Part shown: positions 9,792 through 18,326 of the stretch, piece after piece
Layout of the letters: every line of letters starts with the position of its first letter
Position numbering within the stretch: position 1 is the first letter of the stretch
NCBI RefSeq assembly: GCF_029892285.1
Contig: NZ_JARXVM010000021.1
Coordinates: 44,165 to 108,164, forward strand
Source: Rhizobium sp. SG_E_25_P2
Lineage (GTDB): Bacteria > Pseudomonadota > Alphaproteobacteria > Rhizobiales > Rhizobiaceae
Length of the DNA stretch: 64,000 bases
Direction: 5' to 3'
Notes under the pieces: generated by a model
Seen by the model: only the letters and a program-made list of their open reading frames with translations
The model's database searches: none
What the model was told of the DNA's origin: nothing
Position numbers and translations under genes: made by a program

Positions 9792-10622
9792 TCAAACGAA
9801 TCGGAACCCCAGGCGAAAATGCCGGGCGTCGCCGGGATGAAGCGCGGGCATCAGGCCGCTTTGCGCAAGTTCGGTGCGCTTCTTCAGCGGATGGCTGGCG
9901 GGTTCTATGCCGATGACGTTGCAGTGACCCGCCTCGTTGCGCCACATCTGCAGATGCGGCATGGCGTCGGCGTCGAACCAGACGTCGAGCGCGCCGCCCT
10001 CCGCCCCTGGGATCGGCCCCAGCGACACATGCGCCTTGCCGGCGTCGTCAAGCATGGCCGGAGAGCAGATCACCGCCCCCTCGCCGTCGCCGAAGCGCCA
10101 CCCGATCCGACCTTCGGGAAATGACGCTCCCGAAAAGCCGGTATCATCGTCAAAATGACGGGCGCCGACATTCATGTGATACATCATCATCGGCGCAAAC
10201 GGCGAAGACCCGACATTCTGCACCGTATCCTCCAGGGTGAAAGCGCCCGTGGCGGCGTCGAAATGCCAGAGCCTGAGAATTTCGGCGATGCCGCCATCGG
10301 CGAGCGCCACCTTGATTCGCGCCTCGACCGACAGGCCGGTCTCATTGGCGCTCTTGCTGGTGATGACGGCGCTATTGCCGCTCATCGATCCATGCAGGGG
10401 GAAAAACAGGCCGTCGGCATTTTCAACGGGCTCGGGATGGCGAATATGATCGGGACCGCAGGTGAAGAGGAAACCGTGAACCGCCCGGAAAATCCGGGGA
10501 TCGCCGTCATCCGGCACCGCGCCGCCGGGGGCGAGATCGACGCCGCGAGCCGTCGCCGACAGCACATCCAGCGCCGATAGTTCATCGAGTTCGAGTTCGA
10601 ACCGCCCGTCACCCAGTCTCAT
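9792..10622 (-). CDS. DUF4432/aldose 1-epimerase-like protein
   Basis: A 276-residue protein that reads as a galactose-mutarotase-like beta-sandwich of the DUF4432 type. Supporting segments are FRAVHGFLFTCGPDHIR, FFPLHGSMSGN with the conserved HG, MMMYHMNVGARHFDDDTGF, and the C-terminal MWRNEAGHCNVIGIEPASHP. The histidines and the terminal Glu (IGIEPAS) fit the acid/base residues of aldose 1-epimerases. Cytoplasmic, no signal peptide. It lies 81 bp upstream of the DUF442 gene on the same strand, possibly cotranscribed. The sugar substrate is not evident. Confidence 0.75.
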   Translation of the reverse strand: MRLGDGRFELELDELSALDVLSATARGVDLAPGGAVPDDGDPRIFRAVHGFLFTCGPDHIRHPEPVENADGLFFPLHGSMSGNSAVITSKSANETGLSVEARIKVALADGGIAEILRLWHFDAATGAFTLEDTVQNVGSSPFAPMMMYHMNVGARHFDDDTGFSGASFPEGRIGWRFGDGEGAVICSPAMLDDAGKAHVSLGPIPGAEGGALDVWFDADAMPHLQMWRNEAGHCNVIGIEPASHPLKKRTELAQSGLMPALHPGDARHFRLGFRFV

Positions 10623-10796
10623 TCCATACCCCTCAATTGGATCCTCACGCGCAATTTACATGAAACCACTTGAACGAAGGGATGAAATTCAGCATTTGTT
10701 CACCGCGTTTGTTGAAATTCCACAATAGAGTCAAATTCGGCATGTTTGGCTCTTGAAGCGCCGCACTGGCGGAAGCGCCGCCGGAACCCTAGGATC

Positions 10797-12173
10797 ATGT
10801 TAACAAGAACGATCGCATTTTCTCTTTTGACGCTGCTCTCGGTCATGCCCGCATCGGCACAGAGCGTGAATGACGGACAAATCATCCTCGTGACGCCCGA
10901 GGGCGATGTGCTCGATTACGTGCCCGATGCGGCCGATGTGATCGTGCGCACCAACAAGCGCGGCCAACGCGTGCTCATCGATCACTACGGCAATCTGGTC
11001 GCCACGGAAATGCGCCCCTCCGATCTCGGTGGTCGGCGCAGCCCTCGCGATGGACTGCCGGGCGTGGAGGATTACGCCCGCGCCGGTGGCAACAATGCCG
11101 AAGAGGATCCCGGCTATTTCCCGCGAGCTCCGCAGCCGGATTCTCAGGAATCGACCGGATCGCTGCCGACCTATCCTGATAACAATGAGGGCTATCAGGA
11201 CCAGCCGCTGCCCGGCGACGGAATTGCCCGCGACAATACCGGCGACACCGACATGGCCTCGCTCGATCCCAATCTACCGGCCGTAGAACAGCGGCAGCCC
11301 GATCCGGTCATCACGCTGGACGGCAAGAAATCCCAATATGAAATCACCGCGCTTCAGGTTTTCCTCGATCGCGCCGGCGCGTCGCCCGGCGTCATCGACG
11401 GCAAGATGGGCATGAATGTCTCCAAGGCCGTCGCGGCCTATGACAGGATCACCGGCGAGACGCTCGACCCCAACAATATCGAAGAACTCATGACCCGGCT
11501 CGGCTATACTGGCGGCCTGCCGATCATGGAGTATCAGATCACCGCCGCCGACGCCGCCGGCCCCTATGTGGCGGCGATCCCCGAGGACTATGCCCATAAG
11601 GCCGCGCTGCCGGGCATGAATTACACCTCGGTGACCGAGGCGTTGGCCGAACGGTTCCATATGGACGAAGGCTATCTCAAGACGCTGAACCCCGGCGTCG
11701 ACTTCACCATTCCCGGAACCATCGTCAAGGTCGTCAATCCAGGCCAGCCGAAGAAGGCGGAAGTCGCGCGTATCGTCGCCGACAAATTCCGCAAGCAGGT
11801 TTATGCCTATGACGCGGCAGACCAGCTGGTGGCTGCCTATCCGGCTTCTATCGGCTCCAGTGACACGCCCTCGCCATCCGGCCTGCACACGGTCGAACGC
11901 GTCGCGCTGAACCCGAATTACACCTATAATCCGAAGATCAATTTCCAGCAGGGCAACAACACCAAGGTGCTGACCATTCCGCCCGGCCCGAACGGACCCG
12001 TCGGCACGGTATGGATCGCATTGTCGAAGCCGACCTACGGCATTCACGGCACGCCGGACCCGTCGCGCATCGGCCGGAGCCAGAGCCATGGCTGCATCCG
12101 CCTGACCAATTGGGACGCCACGGAACTCGCGAAAATGGTTAAACCTGGAGTTACGGTCGAGTTCATCGATTAA
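10797..12173 (+). CDS. L,D-transpeptidase (YkuD) with signal peptide
   Basis: A 458-residue exported peptidoglycan-remodelling enzyme. The chosen ATG at 10797 opens a signal peptide (MLTRTIAFSLLTLLSVMPASAQ). Next come a Pro/Asp-rich low-complexity stretch (about 75-175), a peptidoglycan-binding-like helical region (QVFLDRAGASPGVIDGKMG) and a LysM-like or linker segment (LNPGVDFTIPGTIVKVV). The C-terminal YkuD domain has the catalytic motif HGTPDPSRIGRSQSHGCIRL, with the Cys nucleophile and conserved His. Alphaproteobacteria rely heavily on LD-crosslinks and on LDT attachment of outer-membrane proteins. A strong terminator follows, so this is a single-gene unit. Confidence 0.9.
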   Translation: MLTRTIAFSLLTLLSVMPASAQSVNDGQIILVTPEGDVLDYVPDAADVIVRTNKRGQRVLIDHYGNLVATEMRPSDLGGRRSPRDGLPGVEDYARAGGNNAEEDPGYFPRAPQPDSQESTGSLPTYPDNNEGYQDQPLPGDGIARDNTGDTDMASLDPNLPAVEQRQPDPVITLDGKKSQYEITALQVFLDRAGASPGVIDGKMGMNVSKAVAAYDRITGETLDPNNIEELMTRLGYTGGLPIMEYQITAADAAGPYVAAIPEDYAHKAALPGMNYTSVTEALAERFHMDEGYLKTLNPGVDFTIPGTIVKVVNPGQPKKAEVARIVADKFRKQVYAYDAADQLVAAYPASIGSSDTPSPSGLHTVERVALNPNYTYNPKINFQQGNNTKVLTIPPGPNGPVGTVWIALSKPTYGIHGTPDPSRIGRSQSHGCIRLTNWDATELAKMVKPGVTVEFID

Positions 12174-12198
12174 AGGCGTTGAATCCCCTTTTACATCA

Positions 12199-12227
12199 GG
12201 CCCGGCGAATATAACGCCGGGCCTTTT
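12199..12227 (+). terminator. Terminator of the L,D-transpeptidase gene
   Basis: GGCCCGGCG (from 12199) and CGCCGGGCC (12215-12223) form a stem around AATATAA-type loop sequence, followed by TTTT (12224-12227). It starts 26 bp after the transpeptidase stop. Confidence 0.85.
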
Positions 12228-12426
12228 GCGTTAACCAAGTATCCAGAGATATTCCCGTTTTGACGCATGTCTCATTCTGGACCAATTGACTAATGTTTAT
12301 CATTCGTTAATCTTTCTAAATGGTTACGGCGGAGTGTTGAGAACCGCTGGAAAGAGCGGGCGCCAGCAACTCTCGATCTGAACCGGATGCCTCGATAGTT
12401 CAGCGCGTATTGGCAAAGGTGACGTT
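12228..12426 (+). promoter_or_regulatory. Leader and promoter region of the oxoamine synthase gene
   Basis: An AT-rich segment with TTGACT at 12286-12291 and a possible -10 element AATCTT at 12309-12314 (17-bp spacing) precedes about 110 nt of untranslated leader. AAGGTGA just before ATG 12427 is a good ribosome binding site. The promoter is a weak match and is inferred only. Confidence 0.35.
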
Positions 12427-13803
12427 ATGTTCGAAAACATTCCCGGACAATTGAGAACAAGTCTTCCAGCAGTCGAGAAATACAACCAGCCGACCAATCT
12501 TCTGGACCGCTGGTCGGAATCCGGAGCCTGGTGGGAAAGCCGCGTGCAACACAAGCTCGATCCCTACCAGAAATACTCTACCAGCCGCGTCGGCAACTAT
12601 ATCGAAGGCGCGCACCGCGACGGCACGGCCTTCGCGGGTCATAACTTCGCCAGCCAGGATTACCTGTCGCTGGCCTCGCATCCGATGCTGATCCAGCGCG
12701 CAAAAGACGCGATCGATCAATATGGCCTGCATAGCGCCGGCTCCGCTGCGCTGATGGGCAACACCGCCCTCTCCGTCGAACTCGAACGCCGCCTCGCCGC
12801 CTTCACCGGCTTTGAAGATGTCGTCGTCTTCCCAATCGGCTGGGCCGCCGGCTACGGCTCCGTCAAGACGCTGGTCAAGCCGACCGACCATGTCGTCATC
12901 GATATTCTCGCCCATGCCTGCCTGCAGGAAGCCGCCCGCGACGCCACCGAAAATGTCCACGTCCATTCGCACCTGAACGTCAAGGCGATCGAAAGCCGTC
13001 TGGCGCGCATCCGCCGCGAAGACGAGGACTGCGGCATCCTAGTGGTGACCGAGACCCTGTTCTCCATGGACAGCGACGTCCCCAACATTCCGGAAATCCA
13101 GGAGGTCTGCCGCCGCCACAACGCCACCCTGCTGGTCGATTGCGCCCATGACCTCGGCGCACTCGGCGAGAACGGCCGCGGCAAACTCGAAGACTTCGGC
13201 ATCGTCGGCGGCGTCGACATTCTCGTCGGCGCCTTTTCGAAGAGCTTCGGCTCCATGGGCGGCTTCGTCGCCTCCAACAGCCGCGGTCTTCGCTTCGGCC
13301 TGCGCGGCCAGTGCGGCCCCTCCACCTTCACCAACGCGATGTCGCCGATCCAGGCCGCCGTCGTGCTCGGCTCGCTCGACATCATCGAGGGCGAGGAAGG
13401 CCGCGAGCGCCGCGAACGGCTGATGCGCAACAGCCTGCGCTTGCGCGCCGGCCTCGAGGAAGAAGGCTTCGAAGTGCTGGGCAAGCCGAGCGCCGTGGTG
13501 CCGATGCTGATCGGCGACGTGCTGCTCGCCCGGCTGATGACACGTTACGCGGTGGAGATGGGCGGCATCGTCAATCTCGTCGAACATCCGGCCGTCGCGA
13601 AAAACGCCTGCCGCTGGCGCCTGCAGGTGATGGCCGACCACACCGAGGAACAGATCGACGCGATGATCGAGATCGCCGTCAAGGCCCGCGACATGGCCGA
13701 GGCGCATGTCGAATGGCTCTCCGCCAACGACAATGACGAAGGCGAACGCCGTCTGGTGGCCGCCAACGATGCGAGCGCCGCGACCGCAGCGGCGGCCGAA
13801 TAA
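12427..13803 (+). CDS. Alpha-oxoamine synthase family PLP enzyme (CqsA/KBL/SPT-like)
   Basis: A 458-residue fold-type I PLP enzyme of the alpha-oxoamine synthase family, which condenses an amino acid with an acyl-CoA (KBL, BioF, ALAS, SPT, and the autoinducer synthase CqsA). Landmarks are the substrate loop FASQDYLSLASHP, His163 in DILAHACLQEAAR that stacks on PLP, Asp238 in LLVDCAHDLGA, and the Schiff-base Lys272 in GAFSKSFGSMGG. It has a 70-residue N-terminal extension (NLLDRWSESGAWWESRV) and an Ala-rich C-terminal tail not typical of KBL or BioF. No tdh, bioB, hemB or lipid genes are next to it. The next gene is a LuxR-type regulator, which makes a signal-synthase role worth testing. The product is not known. 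Confidence 0.8.
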   Translation: MFENIPGQLRTSLPAVEKYNQPTNLLDRWSESGAWWESRVQHKLDPYQKYSTSRVGNYIEGAHRDGTAFAGHNFASQDYLSLASHPMLIQRAKDAIDQYGLHSAGSAALMGNTALSVELERRLAAFTGFEDVVVFPIGWAAGYGSVKTLVKPTDHVVIDILAHACLQEAARDATENVHVHSHLNVKAIESRLARIRREDEDCGILVVTETLFSMDSDVPNIPEIQEVCRRHNATLLVDCAHDLGALGENGRGKLEDFGIVGGVDILVGAFSKSFGSMGGFVASNSRGLRFGLRGQCGPSTFTNAMSPIQAAVVLGSLDIIEGEEGRERRERLMRNSLRLRAGLEEEGFEVLGKPSAVVPMLIGDVLLARLMTRYAVEMGGIVNLVEHPAVAKNACRWRLQVMADHTEEQIDAMIEIAVKARDMAEAHVEWLSANDNDEGERRLVAANDASAATAAAAE

Positions 13804-14037
13804 CGTCCGCCCCAAGGCGAGAGGAGCACCGCCCGCTCCTCTCGCACACGGGCGCAAGCGGCGCCCCAGCGGCGCCATGCGCTTTGCCGCAACAAATCCT
13901 GTTCTGCCAGCCTGACTCGCGTTTCGCGCAGGCGCCGGCTTTGGTGCGCGTTTGTTTCCCTTTCGCCGGAACTCCTTGCCTCACGTAACGTTAAGTGGCT
14001 CACGGCGCTCTCATGAATTAACAAACGCATCTACTGT

Positions 14038-14058
14038 AATTTTACCCCTAAATTTTAC
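14038..14058 (+). promoter_or_regulatory. Direct repeats upstream of the LuxR-type gene
   Basis: AATTTTAC occurs at 14038-14045 and again at 14051-14058, a 13-bp period, ending 38 bp before ATG 14097. It is a candidate activator or autoregulatory site. It is not a canonical lux-box palindrome. The remaining gap from 13804 shows no gene. Confidence 0.3.
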
Positions 14059-14096
14059 TGGACTCCGATAGCGCCGCAAATGAATACTAGCGCCCA

Positions 14097-14849
14097 ATGA
14101 ACCAACGCGACAATAATAATAGGCCCCTGGACGTGCAAAAGACCGAGGACGCGGCACATACGATTTTTGAGATTTACAGCAGAACAGATTATTCGACTTG
14201 TGTTGAAGTATTTTTGGAATTTATCTCGGCTTTCGGCATCAAGAATTTCACAATTTTGGAAACCGATCTCGGTTGCCGTCAACGCGATGTGATGCTGGCC
14301 CATTCCTGGGACGACCGCTGGCGGAGCTTCTGTCTCCAATCGAGGCATTTGCATCACGACCCCCTGCTAGCGATGATTGAGCGCGACCACGGCGCTTTCA
14401 CCTTGAGCGAAAGGATGGATGCGCCCAGGGTCTGCGCCGACACCACCCAGATCCTGCAACGATTTTCAGCCTTCGGCTGGAAGGACGCGCTGTGCGTGCC
14501 CATCCATCGGGGCGGACTGCGCTACGGCGTGGCGAGCCTGATTTCGGCGCGACGGATTTCCGCTGAAGACAAGGCGCAATTGACGGCGGCCGCCTTCGCC
14601 TTTCACCAGCGCCTGCGCTGTCTGGCGCCGAAAGAGGGCTTCAGGACGCCGCCCGCCGGGCTTGGCGCGGACGAGATCGACTGTCTGCGGCTGCTCGCCA
14701 CGGGCCTGTCCGATGTCAAGGCAGGCGAGATGCTGGGGCTCGGCGGCGGCGCTGTTCACGCCCATATCGAAAGCGCCAAGCAGAAGCTAGCCGCGCAGAA
14801 CCGCGCCGAACTGGTGAGCCTTGCTCATTCCCTGGCGATCATCGCCTGA
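14097..14849 (+). CDS. LuxR-type regulator with diverged autoinducer-binding domain
   Basis: A 250-residue transcription factor. Residues about 25-175 align with the autoinducer-binding domain of TraR/LuxR, and 188-250 form the LuxR helix-turn-helix (LGADEIDCLRLLATG, AEMLG-like GEMLGLGGGAV). Aligning by eye on W75, D88 and P89 (TraR W57, D70, P71), three other conserved pocket positions are changed: Tyr61 to Cys79, Trp85 to Leu103, Gly113 to Ala131. No luxI-type synthase is present in the window, so this is a LuxR solo. It follows the oxoamine synthase gene on the same strand by 293 bp. The ligand may not be an acyl-homoserine lactone. Confidence 0.82.
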   Translation: MNQRDNNNRPLDVQKTEDAAHTIFEIYSRTDYSTCVEVFLEFISAFGIKNFTILETDLGCRQRDVMLAHSWDDRWRSFCLQSRHLHHDPLLAMIERDHGAFTLSERMDAPRVCADTTQILQRFSAFGWKDALCVPIHRGGLRYGVASLISARRISAEDKAQLTAAAFAFHQRLRCLAPKEGFRTPPAGLGADEIDCLRLLATGLSDVKAGEMLGLGGGAVHAHIESAKQKLAAQNRAELVSLAHSLAIIA

Positions 14850-14856
14850 ACGAAGA

Positions 14857-14878
14857 AGCCCGGCGCGATGGCCGGGCT
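14857..14878. terminator. Shared hairpin between luxR-type and iron-ADH genes
   Basis: AGCCCGGC (14857-14864) pairs with GCCGGGCT (14871-14878) around a 6-nt loop. It lies between two convergent genes (stops at 14849 and 14904) and can serve both strands. The T-tracts are modest. Confidence 0.65.
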
Positions 14879-14903
14879 CCCTGTTTGATCTCAGCTGACG
14901 TTA

Positions 14904-16049
14904 TCAGATGCACTGCGCAAACAGCGTCTTGGCCGCATCCAGCGTCAATTCCACCGGATTGCCGCCGGCGGTCGGGTCGACGATGGCCATGGCGGCCATT
15001 TCATCGATGCGATCCGTGCCGACGCCGAGCGCCGACAACTTGTCCGGCACGCCAAGTTCCTCGCGCAGCTTCAGCACATAATCATAGAAGCCATTGAAAC
15101 CGCCGGAAATTCCGAGATAAGCGGCGGCCGCAGTGATCTTGTCTTCGATCGCCGGGCGGTTGAAAGCGAGCACCGGCGGCATCACCACAGCGTTCGTCAT
15201 GCCGTGATGAGTGTTGTAGATCGCGCCCACAGGATGGCTAAGCGAATGGATTGCGCCCAAACCCTTCTGGAAGGCGACAGCGCCCATGGCGGCGGCGCTC
15301 ATCATATGCGTGCGCGCTTCAATATCGGTCCCGTCCTTGAAGGCGCGGGGCAGATATTCCTTCACCAGACGCAGACCTTCAAGCGCAATGCCCTGGCTCA
15401 TCGGGTGGTAGAAGGGCGAGGAATAGGCTTCCAGGCAATGCGCGAACGCATCCATGCCGGTGCCGACGGTGATGACCTTGGGCATGCCCACGGTGAGTTC
15501 CGGATCGCAGATGGTCACGGCCGGCAGGAACTTCGGATGGAAGATGACCTTTTTGGTGTGCGTCGCCGAATTGGTGATGACTGAGGCGCGTCCGACTTCC
15601 GAGCCGGTGCCGGCGGTGGTCGGCACGGCGACGATCGGCGCAATGCCTTCGACCGAAGCGCGGGTCCACCAGTCGCCGATATCCTCGAAATCCCAGACCG
15701 GACGGCTCTGGCCGGCCATGAAGGCCACGCATTTGCCGAGATCGAGGCCCGAGCCGCCGCCGAAGGCGACGACGCCGTCATGGCCGCCATCTTTGAAGGC
15801 TTTGACGCCGGCTTCGAGATTGATGTCGTTCGGATTGGGATCGACATCGGCAAAGATCGCGCGACCGAGGCCGGCGGCTTCCAGAATATCAAGCGCGTTC
15901 TGGGTGATCGCCATCGGCGCCAGACCGCGGTCGGTGATCAGCAGCGGCTTCTTCATGCCGACCGCCTTGCAATGATCGGCGAGTTCCTTGATCCGGCCCG
16001 CGCCCATCTTGATGGCGGTCGGATAGCTCCAGTTTGCGGTGATCGACAT
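14904..16049 (-). CDS. Iron-containing alcohol dehydrogenase
   Basis: A 381-residue group III alcohol dehydrogenase, oxidising an alcohol to an aldehyde with NAD(P)+. The dinucleotide loop GGGSGLDLGK is present. Metal ligands are visible in GMDAFAHCLEAY (Asp, His), SLSHPVGAIYNTHHGMTNAV (two His). Start is ATG 16049 (MSITANWSYPTAIKMG), 1 nt after the stop of the upstream aldehyde dehydrogenase, so the two are translationally linked. In this cluster a role in oxidising a gamma-glutamylated amino alcohol, or the free amino alcohol, is inferred. An ordinary alcohol substrate remains possible. Confidence 0.9.
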   Translation of the reverse strand: MSITANWSYPTAIKMGAGRIKELADHCKAVGMKKPLLITDRGLAPMAITQNALDILEAAGLGRAIFADVDPNPNDINLEAGVKAFKDGGHDGVVAFGGGSGLDLGKCVAFMAGQSRPVWDFEDIGDWWTRASVEGIAPIVAVPTTAGTGSEVGRASVITNSATHTKKVIFHPKFLPAVTICDPELTVGMPKVITVGTGMDAFAHCLEAYSSPFYHPMSQGIALEGLRLVKEYLPRAFKDGTDIEARTHMMSAAAMGAVAFQKGLGAIHSLSHPVGAIYNTHHGMTNAVVMPPVLAFNRPAIEDKITAAAAYLGISGGFNGFYDYVLKLREELGVPDKLSALGVGTDRIDEMAAMAIVDPTAGGNPVELTLDAAKTLFAQCI

Positions 16050-16050
16050 A

Positions 16051-17433
16051 TTAGAACGACTTTCTGAGGTGGTAGGATTTCGGACGGGTGAGGTTCTGGA
16101 AGCCAATGACGGAGAGCGAGCCGCCGCGGCCCGTTTCCTTCACGCCGGTCCAGCACAGAGCGGGATCGAGATAATCTGCGCGGTTCATGAACACGGTGCC
16201 GGTTTCCAGCTCATCGCCGATGCGGGCGGCGCGTTCGACATCTCCAGTCCAGACCGAGGCGGTGAGACCGTATTTGCAATCGTTCATCAGCGCGATGGCT
16301 TCTTCGTCGGACTTCACCTTCATGATGCCCACGGCCGGGCCGAAGGTCTCTTCATTCATGAAGGACATGGAGTGATCGACATCGACGAGGATCTGCGGTG
16401 CGATATAGGCGCCGCCGTCATCGGCCGGGAACAGTTTGGGATCGACCAGCGCCTTGGCGCCCTTGGCGACGGCTTCCTCGATCTGGGCGCGCACGGTCGC
16501 GGCGAAACGCTTATGCGCCATCGGCCCCAGCGTGGTGTCGGGATCAAGCGGATTGCCGAGCTTGTAGTTTGACACCCAGGCGACCGACTTTTCGACAAAG
16601 GCGTCGTAGAGGTTCTCGTTCACATAGATGCGCTCGATGCCGCAGCAGCACTGGCCGGAATTATAGGTCGCGCCATCCATCAGCGTATCGACGGCGGCGT
16701 CGAGATCGGCGTCCTCCATCACATAGCCGGGGTCCTTGCCGCCAAGCTCCAGGCCGATGCCGGTGAAGGTGCCGGCGGCGGCGCGTTCGATCGAGCGTCC
16801 GCCTTCGACCGAGCCGGTGAAGTTGATGAAATTGAACGAACCGGCCGCAATGAGCTTCGAGGTCGTGTCATGGTCGAGGAAGACATTCAGGAACACGTCT
16901 TCCGGCACGCCCGCTTCGTTGAAGGCGCGCACCATGCGCTCGCCGACCAGCAGCGTCTGGCTGGCATGCTTCAGCACCACGGTATTGCCCGCCATCAGCG
17001 CCGGCGCGACCGTGTTGATTGCGGTCATATAAGGATAGTTCCACGGCGCGATCACGAAGACCACGCCATGGGCCTCGCGCTTGATATAGCGCTCGAATTT
17101 GTCGCTCTTCTCGATGAGCAGCGGCGCCAGCGCATCATGGGCGATCGAGGCGACATAGTTGGAGCGCTCGTTGAAACCCTTGAACTCGCCGCCATAGCGC
17201 ACCGGCCGGCCCATCTGCCAGGCCAGTTCCTGAACGACCTCGTCGGACATTTCGTTGAGACGGGCCACGCCCTTCATCACCAGCGACACGCGCTCTTCGA
17301 GCGGACGCTTGGCCCAGGACTTCTGCGCCTTGCGCGCGCGCGCCACGGCCTGAGCCGCATCGTCAAAACTCATGGCCGGACGCTCGGCATAGACCGAGCC
17401 GTCAACCGGCGATATGCATCGGATCATCGTCAT
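16051..17433 (-). CDS. NAD(P)-dependent aldehyde dehydrogenase
   Basis: A 460-residue aldehyde dehydrogenase. Visible family motifs are the cofactor site PWNYPYMTAINTVAPALMAG, the Glu motif GLELGGKDPGYV and the catalytic Cys in YNSGQCCCGIERIYV, where three consecutive Cys are unusual. C-terminal NEETFGPAVGIM is also typical. It is somewhat shorter than the usual 480-500 residues. It is followed immediately by the iron alcohol dehydrogenase gene, so the pair can take an alcohol through an aldehyde to the acid. The predicted substrate is an aldehyde from the amine pathway encoded on the same strand upstream; this is inference from context. Confidence 0.92.
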   Translation of the reverse strand: MTMIRCISPVDGSVYAERPAMSFDDAAQAVARARKAQKSWAKRPLEERVSLVMKGVARLNEMSDEVVQELAWQMGRPVRYGGEFKGFNERSNYVASIAHDALAPLLIEKSDKFERYIKREAHGVVFVIAPWNYPYMTAINTVAPALMAGNTVVLKHASQTLLVGERMVRAFNEAGVPEDVFLNVFLDHDTTSKLIAAGSFNFINFTGSVEGGRSIERAAAGTFTGIGLELGGKDPGYVMEDADLDAAVDTLMDGATYNSGQCCCGIERIYVNENLYDAFVEKSVAWVSNYKLGNPLDPDTTLGPMAHKRFAATVRAQIEEAVAKGAKALVDPKLFPADDGGAYIAPQILVDVDHSMSFMNEETFGPAVGIMKVKSDEEAIALMNDCKYGLTASVWTGDVERAARIGDELETGTVFMNRADYLDPALCWTGVKETGRGGSLSVIGFQNLTRPKSYHLRKSF

Positions 17434-17449
17434 CTTTCTTCACTCCAGT

Positions 17450-17860
17450 TCAACAGGCCAGCACTCTCACATGGCCCGCCGCGCCATAGGCCAATATGGC
17501 CTGGTCGCGGGTAATGATGGTCAAATCGTGTTCGCGCGCGGTGGCGATGAGGATGCGGTCGGCGGGGTCATTATGCAGCGGCTGCGGCAGGAATGACGAT
17601 GCGACCAGAACCTCCGGCGTCACATCAAGCACACGGGTATTGCGGTCGTCTACAAAACTCCTGAACCACTCGATCGGGGTCTGTGTGAGATGAACGCGAC
17701 CGCGCGACACCAACAAACCAATCTCCCACGCGCTGATGGCCGAAACGAAATAGTCGCAGCCATCCATAACAAGGACATCACGAACAGCCGGCGCGATCCT
17801 TTCCTCAGGGCGAGCCAGAAAAAGGAGCAGACAAGTGTCAAAGATGAATCGGGTATTCAT
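17450..17860 (-). CDS. PIN-domain (VapC-like) toxin
   Basis: A 136-residue PIN-domain ribonuclease of the VapC type. The four acidic active-site positions are visible: D in FIFDTCLLL, E in ISAWEIGLL, D in HNDPADRILIATA and D in IITRDQAILAYG. The chosen ATG at 17860 gives the usual N-terminus just before FIFDT; ATGs at 17866 and 17872 are alternatives. All of them overlap the end of the upstream XRE gene, as expected for a toxin-antitoxin pair. The pair sits between the aldehyde dehydrogenase and the glutamine-synthetase-like gene, interrupting a metabolic gene row. The toxin should cleave a specific RNA, probably tRNA. Confidence 0.85.
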   Translation of the reverse strand: MNTRFIFDTCLLLFLARPEERIAPAVRDVLVMDGCDYFVSAISAWEIGLLVSRGRVHLTQTPIEWFRSFVDDRNTRVLDVTPEVLVASSFLPQPLHNDPADRILIATAREHDLTIITRDQAILAYGAAGHVRVLAC

Positions 17861-18266
17861 GGCCATCTTCATACACCCGACCCCATTCGGGGTCTGCCGG
17901 CTGCGTCACATCAACGCCAGGCAAAACCGTGACCGTTCCCTGCATTTTGCTGCGAATACGGTCAAGGTAGCTGGCGGACGTCGATCCTGCTCCACGCTCT
18001 CCCACCGCATGATCATCCTCATGCTTGAATACCTCTTGTCCGCGCTCGCTCATACCATGCGCTTGACCTCGACGTCGCGCCGCGATTTCACTCAGCGGCA
18101 CGCCAAGATAGTCCGCTATCTCATCCTGTTCGTCGGCGCTCATCTTCCGCTCTCCCCTGAGCATTCGCGACACCGCGCTCGGATCCAGCCCCATGGCGCG
18201 GCCAAGGCTCCGAATTGACTGCCCATTGGCCTCAAGCTGGCGATAGAACCACTCGCTGTCGATCAT
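17838..18266 (-). CDS. XRE-family helix-turn-helix protein, probable antitoxin
   Basis: A 142-residue protein with an N-terminal HTH (LGRAMGLDPSAVSRMLRGERKMS) that matches Cro/CI-type DNA binding, followed by a charged linker and a C-terminal tail (GRVYEDGHEYPIHL). The tail overlaps the toxin start by about 23 nt in another frame. The HTH probably binds the promoter of the pair and the C-terminal segment probably neutralises the PIN toxin. XRE antitoxins with PIN toxins are less common than the AbrB or Phd types. Start is ATG 18266; the short upstream gap to 18327 is AT-rich relative to the neighbours. Confidence 0.8.
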   Translation of the reverse strand: MIDSEWFYRQLEANGQSIRSLGRAMGLDPSAVSRMLRGERKMSADEQDEIADYLGVPLSEIAARRRGQAHGMSERGQEVFKHEDDHAVGERGAGSTSASYLDRIRSKMQGTVTVLPGVDVTQPADPEWGRVYEDGHEYPIHL

Positions 18267-18326
18267 CGTGCGCCTCCATTGATTGTGATTTTAGCAAACC
18301 AATGCCAAAATCACAACATGGGCGAT

